64,000 nt of DNA from Gluconobacter vitians. Its GTDB lineage: Bacteria > Pseudomonadota > Alphaproteobacteria > Acetobacterales > Acetobacteraceae. Location of the stretch: the NCBI RefSeq assembly GCF_015244565.1, contig NZ_JABCQG010000001.1, positions 186,001-250,000 on the forward strand, written 5' to 3'. The translations under genes and the position numbers were made by a program. Below the pieces are notes generated by a model. That model saw only the letters and a program-made list of their open reading frames with translations, was not told where the DNA came from and did no database searches. This document shows positions 1-6,687 of this stretch, piece by piece (position 1 is the stretch's first letter; the number at the start of each line of letters is the position of its first letter).

Positions 1-781
1 AGGATGTGCCGCGGGCGATGGCGGCACCGTTGATCGCGCCGACCAGATGGCCGAGCAGGGTGCTGGAGACGCGCGGGTCGTAGATGACGCTGTAGGTGCC
101 GGTGCGGGGGCGGCCGGGATTGATGCGGGCCAGAACGCGCTCGGCGGCTTCGCGACCGATGACGGTCGGGTTTTCGAGGTCTTCGAGATGCACGGCGCTG
201 CGATAGGCGTAGTCGCGCTGCATCGTGGCACCTTCGCCGGCGAGGACGCTGGCGCTGGTGGAATGTCCGGTGCGGCTGTAGGCGCCAAAGAAGCCTGCGG
301 AGGTCCCAAGCATGACCGAGGTGCGGCCGTGACCGGCGGAGGCGCCGTTGGTGTTGGTGATGCCTTCAAAGGACAGGGCGGTGTCCTCGGCTTCGCGGGC
401 GCGGGCGAGGAGGTCGTCCATGCTCGGGGCGGAGCTGCATTCGAGGTCCAGCCCGGCGGCGTCGAAACGGCCCTGAAGGGCGGCTTCGGCGAGGCCGGCA
501 TACTGGTCTTCGGGGACCACGAGGGCCATGGCGCAGGCCTGTTCGGCCAGACGGTCGAATTCGGCTTCGTTCAGAACGCTTGTCGAAACCGTGGCTGCCC
601 GTTTGCCGCGGAAGACGCGCAGGCCGAGGGCGACGCTCTCGGAGCGCTCGATGCCTTCGGGGACGCCCTTGCGGACGAGCGCGGATTCGGACTCGTCGCG
701 GACGAGGATGGCGTCCGCGTGATCTGCGCCGTGGCGGCGGGCTGCGGCGAGGAGGGCTTCGACGGGCGTGGTGGTGGTCAT
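1..781 (-). CDS. pmbA: TldE/PmbA-family metalloprotease subunit (partial)
   Basis: This is the N-terminal 260 residues of a TldE/PmbA protein; the gene runs off the left edge of the window. In this family PmbA pairs with TldD in a cytoplasmic metalloprotease that degrades unfolded peptides and matures some modified peptides; TldE itself is generally regarded as the non-catalytic partner. The visible part contains the family features ERSES followed by GLRVFRGKRAATVSTS, and the later PEDQYAGLAE stretch. The ATG overlaps the stop codon of the upstream M16 peptidase gene by four bases (ATGA), so the two are probably translated together. The family call is firm; TldE rather than TldD is chosen from the N-terminal wording, because the region carrying the TldD metal motif is not in view. 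Confidence 0.87.
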   Translation of the reverse strand, partial: MTTTTPVEALLAAARRHGADHADAILVRDESESALVRKGVPEGIERSESVALGLRVFRGKRAATVSTSVLNEAEFDRLAEQACAMALVVPEDQYAGLAEAALQGRFDAAGLDLECSSAPSMDDLLARAREAEDTALSFEGITNTNGASAGHGRTSVMLGTSAGFFGAYSRTGHSTSASVLAGEGATMQRDYAYRSAVHLEDLENPTVIGREAAERVLARINPGRPRTGTYSVIYDPRVSSTLLGHLVGAINGAAIARGTS

Positions 782-2043
782 GCGGCGAGCCTTGCTGTGA
801 TGTCCTCGAGCGAGGGCATATTGCCCACGGGGCCGATGGCGGTGAAAGTCGGCGTGCCGGAGAAAATGGTGCGGGCGACGCGCAGGATGTCGGCTTCCGT
901 CACGGCGTCGATCTTGCCGACCGTCTCGGCCGTGGGGACGGGGCGGTTATGGACCTGGATCTGGCGGGCGAGCTGTTCGCAGCGGCTGCCGGTGCTTTCC
1001 AGGGACATGAGGAGCGAGGATTTGAGCTGGGCGCGGGCGCGGGACAGCTCTTCCGCGCTCAGGCCGTCCTGCAGGCGCTTGAGTTCGTCGATCATGACGG
1101 GGACGAGCTCGGCAGTTTGTTCCTCGCCCGTGCCGGCATAGAGGCCGAACAGGCCGCTGTCGCTGAAGGGGGAGGCGAAGGAATAGACGCTGTAGACCAG
1201 ACCCCGGCGCTCGCGGATTTCCTGGAACAGGCGCGAGGACATGCCGCCGCCGAGCAGCGTCGAGAGGATCATGACCGCGTAGTGGTCGGGGTGCATGTAG
1301 CTGACCGACGGGAAGCCCATGACAAGGTGGGCCTGATCCAGTTCTCGGGTCGTACGCAGTTCGCCACCTTCATACGCGGCTGCGCGGGGGCGGGGCGTCT
1401 GATGGGTGGGGAGGTCGCGGAAGTGGTCTTTCACCAGATCAACGACCTGCTGGTGATGCAGGTTTCCGGCGGCGGCGATCGTGATGTTGTGGGTCGTGTA
1501 GTGCTCGCGCATGTAGGACATGAGCGTGTCGCGCGTCATGTTCGAGACGAGTTCTTCCGAGCCCAGTGTGGGGCGGCCCATAGGCTGTTCGGGGAAGGCG
1601 CGTTCCTGGAACTGGTCGAAGATGATGTCGTCCGGGGTATCGTTGGCCTGACCGATTTCCTGAAGGATCACGCCGCGTTCGCGCTCGATTTCGGCGTCCA
1701 GAAACGTGCTGTGGGTCAGGATGTCGCCGATGATGTCCACGCCGAGTGCGAGGTCGTTCTTCAGCAGTTTGACGTAATAGGCTGTGGTTTCGCGGGCGGT
1801 GTAGGCGTTGATGTAGCCGCCGACATTCTCGATCTCCTCGGCGATGCGGGAGGCGGAGCGGCGCTCGGTGCCCTTGAAGGCCATGTGTTCGAGGAAGTGG
1901 GAGACGCCGTTATTGTCGGCGGTCTCGTCGCGCGTGCCGATGGAGACATAGGCTCCGAAGGAGACGGTTTCGACGCGGTCCATCCGTTCGGTGATGATGG
2001 TCAGGCCGTTATCGAGTCTGGTGACTTCAATCGTATCGGGCAT
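778..2043 (-). CDS. M16 family zinc peptidase (processing peptidase-like)
   Basis: A 421-residue single-unit M16B peptidase, the class related to the mitochondrial processing peptidase beta subunit. The inverted zinc motif HFLEH is at residues 49-53, and the distal glutamate falls at residue 129 in VILQEI, the usual 76-residue spacing, so the active site appears intact. I start at the ATG before PDTIEVTRL, because longer in-frame starts would run into thrC and add arginine-rich sequence foreign to the family. It lies 59 bp behind thrC, a common alphaproteobacterial pairing, and overlaps pmbA by ATGA. A substrate cannot be named; family members are thought to degrade peptides or process exported proteins. 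Confidence 0.93.
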   Translation of the reverse strand: MPDTIEVTRLDNGLTIITERMDRVETVSFGAYVSIGTRDETADNNGVSHFLEHMAFKGTERRSASRIAEEIENVGGYINAYTARETTAYYVKLLKNDLALGVDIIGDILTHSTFLDAEIERERGVILQEIGQANDTPDDIIFDQFQERAFPEQPMGRPTLGSEELVSNMTRDTLMSYMREHYTTHNITIAAAGNLHHQQVVDLVKDHFRDLPTHQTPRPRAAAYEGGELRTTRELDQAHLVMGFPSVSYMHPDHYAVMILSTLLGGGMSSRLFQEIRERRGLVYSVYSFASPFSDSGLFGLYAGTGEEQTAELVPVMIDELKRLQDGLSAEELSRARAQLKSSLLMSLESTGSRCEQLARQIQVHNRPVPTAETVGKIDAVTEADILRVARTIFSGTPTFTAIGPVGNMPSLEDITARLAA

Positions 2044-2068
2044 GAGGTTCCGTATTGTCGAAGAAAGG

Positions 2069-2092
2069 CAGGCTCCCCGGCCGGGGAGCCTG
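2069..2092 (-). terminator. Perfect 24-bp inverted repeat between thrC and the M16 gene
   Basis: A completely self-complementary GC-rich hairpin sits just after the thrC stop. On the minus strand it is followed by CCTTTCTTCG, a poor U-tract. It could be a weak terminator or an intercistronic stabiliser between thrC and the peptidase gene. Confidence 0.5.
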
Positions 2093-2102
2093 TGTTGGAC
2101 GA

Positions 2103-3503
2103 TCAGCCGCGCTTGATATGGGCGCGGACGGCGTCCTGAAGGCCGGCAATCTGGCTGTCCATGCACTCGTAGCGCTCGGTGCGCTCGAACAGGTCGGACA
2201 GGTGCGGCGGGAGTTTGGGGTGGATGCCGGTGGCGGCGATGACAGCATCCGGGAATTTGGCCGGGTGGGCCGTGGCGGCCGCGACCATGGGGATGCCGGG
2301 TTCCTGGAAACGCTTGCCGACGGCGAGGCCGATCGCGCTGTGCGGGTCCGCGAGATAGAGGCTCTCATTGTAGAACAGGCGCATGGCTTCGCTGGTCTGT
2401 TCGTCGGTGAGGGTCATGCCCTCAAACACCTCTTTCATGCGGGTCCAGGCATCGTGCGGGACGGCCATGCGGCCGGTTTCACGGAACTCGCGCATGATGG
2501 CGGCGCAGCGGGTGGAGTTGCGGTCCAGCAGTTCGAACAGCAGGCGCTCGAAGTTGGATGAGACCTGGATGTCCATCGAGGGCGACAGGCTGGGTTCGAC
2601 CGTCCGCACGCTCATGTCGTTGTCGATGACGAAACGGGTGAGGATGTCGTTGCGGTTGGAGCCGATGCAGAGCTTCTTGATGGGCAGGCCCATCTGCTTG
2701 GCGGCCCAGGCGGCGAGGACATTGCCGAAATTGCCGGTCGGGACCGAGAAGGAGACTTCGCGGTCCGGCGCGCCGAGGGCGAGGGCCGCGCGGACGTAAT
2801 ACGGGATCTGGGCGGCAATGCGGGCCCAGTTGATCGAATTGACGGCCGAGAGCGAGACTTCGTCACGGAAGGTGTGGTCGGCGAACATCGCCTTGACCAG
2901 ATCCTGACAGGTGTCGAAATCGCCTTCGACGGCGATGTTGAGGATGTTGTCGTCCTGAACGGTCGTCATCTGGCGGCGCTGGACGTCAGACGTGCGGCCC
3001 CTGGGGTGCAGGATGACGACGGAGAGGCGTTCGCGGCCGCGGCAGGCCTCGATGGCGGCCGAGCCGGTGTCGCCGGAGGTGGCGCCGACGATCGTGACAT
3101 GGCGGTTGCGTTGGGTCAGGACGTGGTCGAACAGGCGGCCGAGCATCTGCATCGCCATGTCCTTGAAGGCGAGCGTCGGGCCGTGGAACAGTTCGAGGGA
3201 GTACAGATCCTGCTCGACCTCGACCAGCGGAACGACGGCCGCGTGATCGAAATCCGCATAGGCGTCACGGGTCATGTCGCGCAGGGTGTCGACGTCGATC
3301 GAGCCTTCGGTGAAGAGGGCGATGACTTCGGCGGCGAGGTCCGGATAGGAGAGCGTGCGCCACTCGCGCAGGGTCTGCGGGCTGATCTTGGGCCAGCTCT
3401 CCGGCATGTAGAGACCGCCATCTCCCGCAAGACCTGCGAGAAGGATGTCAGAGAAGTTCGGGGCGTCGGCGGTCAGCTCGCCGCGGGTCGATCGGTAGCG
3501 CAT
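2103..3503 (-). CDS. thrC: Threonine synthase
   Basis: Threonine synthase (466 residues) converts O-phosphohomoserine to threonine with pyridoxal phosphate, the last step of the threonine branch of aspartate metabolism in the cytoplasm. The PLP lysine is K114 within LAFKDMAMQ, and the phosphate-binding SGDTGSAA stretch and the later PTGNFGN loop are present. The length and the N-terminal MRYRSTRGE opening fit the alphaproteobacterial type. It follows the yellow-like secreted protein gene by 23 bp and precedes the M16 peptidase. Threonine and M16 genes are often neighbours in this class, but a functional link is not established. Confidence 0.97.
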   Translation of the reverse strand: MRYRSTRGELTADAPNFSDILLAGLAGDGGLYMPESWPKISPQTLREWRTLSYPDLAAEVIALFTEGSIDVDTLRDMTRDAYADFDHAAVVPLVEVEQDLYSLELFHGPTLAFKDMAMQMLGRLFDHVLTQRNRHVTIVGATSGDTGSAAIEACRGRERLSVVILHPRGRTSDVQRRQMTTVQDDNILNIAVEGDFDTCQDLVKAMFADHTFRDEVSLSAVNSINWARIAAQIPYYVRAALALGAPDREVSFSVPTGNFGNVLAAWAAKQMGLPIKKLCIGSNRNDILTRFVIDNDMSVRTVEPSLSPSMDIQVSSNFERLLFELLDRNSTRCAAIMREFRETGRMAVPHDAWTRMKEVFEGMTLTDEQTSEAMRLFYNESLYLADPHSAIGLAVGKRFQEPGIPMVAAATAHPAKFPDAVIAATGIHPKLPPHLSDLFERTERYECMDSQIAGLQDAVRAHIKRG

Positions 3504-3526
3504 GGGAAAATTTATATCATGTCCTG

Positions 3527-4510
3527 TCAGGGCAAGGCGATGCGAAGAATGTGCGTTGCGTTATCTTCCGTGACCAGAACGGCCATCTGATGGCCTTCGG
3601 GGATGGAAGGTGCGCCCGCGTGAAAGAGACGCGGGTCCTTGAGGATCCGCAGGGGGATGCGGTCGCTGCCGAATTTCAGGATGCTGCCGACGGTGATGTC
3701 GGACAGGTAGAATGTGTCATCCGGGGTCAGGGCCGCGCCGCCGAGGCTCGGGGTCGTGCGCCATTCCGTAATGCCGTCGAGCTGTTCGACCGGGGTGAAG
3801 TCCGTGTCGGTCAGCAGGGCCGTGTCGATGCGGGACATGGGGCCGCAGGCGGGCTGGTAGAAGAGCCACTGGCCTTTGGCATCCAGCATCAGGAAGCGGA
3901 CATTGCCACCGGCCATCGGGCGCCCGTCCGGCCCCATCTGGGGTTGCCCGGCGCGCAGGAGCGGGTGGCGGCCGGTCAGGGACGGATCGAAGGGCAGGAA
4001 GCGGGTGGCCTTGCCGGTCTGAAGATTGGCAACGACGAGAGCGGGTTTGCCTTCGTCAGCCAGATAGGCATGGGTATCGTGGACCTGCAGAGCGACCAGA
4101 TTGCTGCCGGTAATGGCGGCACCGGTGAGTGGTGTGCGGGATTGGACTGAACCGTCCATCGACATGCGGATCAGAGTAGGCTGATCGCCAGCCGTGAGGC
4201 CCCATAACGTGTCTCCCGAGAGCGTCAGGGTAACGAGACGCTCGGTCGGAAGGTTGGGACCGGGGAGGGGGGATGTTGTATTAGTGTCGGTGATCCGGAC
4301 GGGGTGCCCGTCAGTGTCGAGGGCGAAAAAGGTTCCGTTCGGGCCGGCAAGCAGTGTCGAGGGCTGAAGAGCGGGGAGGGCTGCGTCAGCCGTGATGGAG
4401 GCGGGAACGGGCGCGTCCTGCCAGGGATGATCCGCTCTGGCGGGGGTGACTGTGAAAGCCAGTGCCGCCAGGCCTGCGGTGGCGGCGACATGCAGAAGAC
4501 GGGTTCTCAT
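3527..4510 (-). CDS. Secreted yellow/major-royal-jelly-like beta-propeller protein
   Basis: A 327-residue protein with a clear Sec signal peptide (MRTRLLHVAATAGLAALAFT, likely cleavage after ARA), so it is probably periplasmic or secreted. The rest reads as a propeller of the yellow/major royal jelly (MRJP) type: repeated strand-turn units such as LLAGPNGTFFALDTDG, a central MLDAKGQWLFYQP followed by MSRIDTALL, and a late TPDDTFYLSD unit. This resembles the MRJP wording in which a surface-sugar or ligand-binding propeller is built from 'displayed product' repeats. Ligand and reaction are unknown; a lactonase-like role is only a guess. It is the first gene of a probable unit with thrC. Confidence 0.72.
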   Translation of the reverse strand: MRTRLLHVAATAGLAALAFTVTPARADHPWQDAPVPASITADAALPALQPSTLLAGPNGTFFALDTDGHPVRITDTNTTSPLPGPNLPTERLVTLTLSGDTLWGLTAGDQPTLIRMSMDGSVQSRTPLTGAAITGSNLVALQVHDTHAYLADEGKPALVVANLQTGKATRFLPFDPSLTGRHPLLRAGQPQMGPDGRPMAGGNVRFLMLDAKGQWLFYQPACGPMSRIDTALLTDTDFTPVEQLDGITEWRTTPSLGGAALTPDDTFYLSDITVGSILKFGSDRIPLRILKDPRLFHAGAPSIPEGHQMAVLVTEDNATHILRIALP

Positions 4511-4574
4511 GCCACTGACATTGCCCCGCCAGTCGTGTTTGGCAAGTCAGAAGTGGACCGGAAGCGCCAATCTC

Positions 4575-4892
4575 TCAGCTCGGAGATTTGGTTTTTGGCT
4601 CGCTCATGCCGGCCTCGGCGGTCAGGCGTTCGGCAGGACGGGGAGCAGGTTTGGGATTTGAGAGCCAGGGCGAGAGTTCATGCTCGACCGGAAAAAGGAC
4701 GGCGGCGTGCATGAGAAGAGCAGCTTCGATGGTCAGGCACTCGATTGACCAGCGATTATCGGGCATGCGGGAGATATAATGACCGGAAGCAGTCCGCCGG
4801 ACTTCGATGGGGAACGTACGGGTCGTCATTCCCTGTCGGACCGTCGCGTACACCAGACCCGGAACCGGGCCGGTTCTCTGTTCAAGATGCAT
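4575..4892 (-). CDS. Small conserved-looking hypothetical protein
   Basis: A 105-residue soluble protein that I do not recognise. Its middle (FPIEVRRTASGHYISRMPDN) reads like a beta-rich domain, followed by a predicted helix (IECLTIEAALLMHAAVLF) and a proline-rich, probably disordered tail. There is no signal peptide or membrane segment. The ATG is preceded by AGAGG at fair spacing. It ends 64 bp before the start of the secreted yellow-like gene, so the two could share a transcript. Coding quality is ordinary for the region; the opposite strand reading is less convincing. Confidence 0.55.
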   Translation of the reverse strand: MHLEQRTGPVPGLVYATVRQGMTTRTFPIEVRRTASGHYISRMPDNRWSIECLTIEAALLMHAAVLFPVEHELSPWLSNPKPAPRPAERLTAEAGMSEPKTKSPS

Positions 4893-5007
4893 CGTCTCAA
4901 AACCTCTGACACTGACTTGGATTTGTCATTTTGACCAAAGAACTGTGAAAACTTCGTTAACACATGTCTAGGTGGATTTTCCGGGAATTTCGGAGCACGA
5001 AGAGTTG

Positions 5008-6687
5008 ATGAGACCTCTGTTTTCATATGACCCCACCGAACCCGCCTTTGCCGCCTTCAGTGCCGGGGATCTCGCGGGGGCGGAGGCCGGGTTCCGGGCT
5101 ATTCTGGCCGGGCAGCCGGGACAGCCGGATGCCCTGCATGGGATGGCCTGTCTGGCGCGGGCCCGTGGACAGGATGCCACGGCGATCGCACTGGTCGGGC
5201 GGGCCTTGCAGAAAAGCGGCATTTCTCCTGATCGGAAGGCCCGGATGCACATCACGCTGGGGCTTGCGCTTCTGGCGCAGGGCTATGCTGAAGCGGCGCG
5301 CGCAGCCCTGAATGTTGCCGTGATTTTGCAGCCCTCGGACCCGCGTGCCCATGCCGCTCTGGGAGACGCTTTTGTAGCGCTGGGGCGGCGGGGTGAGGCG
5401 CGGGAGGCGCTGCGGAAAGCGGCGGATCTGCTGGCGGATGACAGTTTTGTGAGGACGCGGCTCGGATCGCTTTTTCTGGATGACAGGCTGTGGGAGCAGG
5501 CTGTCGGGCAGTTCCGGCAGGTCGTGAATCGTAGGCCACAGGACGGTGCGGCACTGGCCAATCTGGGGGCGGCGCTTTTTGCGGGCAATGCGTTCGGGGA
5601 GGCGCGGCATGTTCTGCTGCAGGCCTGTGAGTTTGGGGCTCGGACGGCGGAGACACTGAACAGTCTGGGGCTCGTGGAAATGGCGCTGGGCGAGCTTGAT
5701 GCAGCCTGCGCGACGTTACGGGAGGCGCTGGAGCTTCGGCCTCTGGACGGGCGGATTGCCAACAGTCTGGGCACGGTTCTGATGGAAGTCGGGCGGCTGG
5801 AGGAGGCAGAGGCGCTTTTTCAGGCGATCATCACGCGTGAGACGGGCGAGGAAGCGGCGCGGGCGCGGTTCAACCGGGCGACCATTCTGCTGGGGCAGGG
5901 TCGGTTTGCGGAAGGGTGGCGGGATTTTGAGAGCCGCCGGGTGTTGCTGGAAATCACGTCTGCGGTTCCGCAATGGGATGGATCGGCGGGAGCGGAGCCG
6001 GTGGCTGTTCTCGGGGAGCAGGGGCTGGGGGATGAGGTCCAGTTTCTGCGCTTTCTGACAGAAGCGGCGAAGCGGCGGCCGTTGCGGCTCCGGTTCCGGA
6101 CGGCGGCGCTGGCGGGATTGATGCCGGAACTGGATCAGGGGTGGATTCTGCCTGCTGATGGGCCGGTTGCGGCTGAGGTCAGTCTGTTGAGTTTGCCGCG
6201 GGTTCTGGGGATGGAGGATGAACCGTCTGTTCAGCCTTATCTGACGGTGCCGGAACGGGCGCAAGCCGGGCGGATCGGGATCTGCTGGTCCGGGAATCCG
6301 TCCTATCGGTTTGATCGCAGGCGGTCGGTTCCGGTGGAGTGTCTGGACGTGTTGCGGCAGGTTTCCGGTGTGCGGTTTGTCGCGCTTCAGCGGGGTGATG
6401 TGCCGGACTGGATGGAACGGGTTCCGCTTGAGACGCCGCTGGATCTGGCGCGGGAAGTGGGGCGGTGCGCGCTGGTGATCAGCGTGGATACGCTGGTGGC
6501 GCATATGGCGGGTGCGCTGGGGCGGCCTTTGTGGCTGCTCAACCGTGAAGGCGGTGACTGGCGATGGAAAGATGTGGACTGGTACAGGGATGTCCGGCAG
6601 TTCCGGCCGCCCTCCGGTGCGGCGGTTGCCGCGGGGTGGGAGGCCGTGCTGCGGGATGTTGCGGAGGCGCTCAGCTCGCGGGTGTAG
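5008..6687 (+). CDS. TPR protein with C-terminal glycosyltransferase-like domain
   Basis: A 559-residue protein. The first two thirds is a run of tetratricopeptide repeats with the usual A-G-Y/F-A spacing (for example LALLAQGYAEAARAALNVAV and AHAALGDAFVALGRRGEARE). The last third resembles the nucleotide-binding half of family 9 or 41 type glycosyltransferases: IGICWSGNPSY, then LVISVDTLVAHMAGALGRP and LWLLNREGGDWRW. Such proteins are common in Acetobacteraceae near surface or flagellar glycosylation genes, but the substrate is unknown. I use the ATG at MRPLFSYD; a GTG 36 bases upstream (MDFPGIS) is also open. The stop overlaps the end of glnD by 17 bases on the other strand (convergent). Confidence 0.8.
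   Translation: MRPLFSYDPTEPAFAAFSAGDLAGAEAGFRAILAGQPGQPDALHGMACLARARGQDATAIALVGRALQKSGISPDRKARMHITLGLALLAQGYAEAARAALNVAVILQPSDPRAHAALGDAFVALGRRGEAREALRKAADLLADDSFVRTRLGSLFLDDRLWEQAVGQFRQVVNRRPQDGAALANLGAALFAGNAFGEARHVLLQACEFGARTAETLNSLGLVEMALGELDAACATLREALELRPLDGRIANSLGTVLMEVGRLEEAEALFQAIITRETGEEAARARFNRATILLGQGRFAEGWRDFESRRVLLEITSAVPQWDGSAGAEPVAVLGEQGLGDEVQFLRFLTEAAKRRPLRLRFRTAALAGLMPELDQGWILPADGPVAAEVSLLSLPRVLGMEDEPSVQPYLTVPERAQAGRIGICWSGNPSYRFDRRRSVPVECLDVLRQVSGVRFVALQRGDVPDWMERVPLETPLDLAREVGRCALVISVDTLVAHMAGALGRPLWLLNREGGDWRWKDVDWYRDVRQFRPPSGAAVAAGWEAVLRDVAEALSSRV

Noticed and set aside
580-2139. Long plus-strand frame opposite pmbA and the M16 gene
   Set aside because: Reverse reading of two well-recognised minus-strand proteins.
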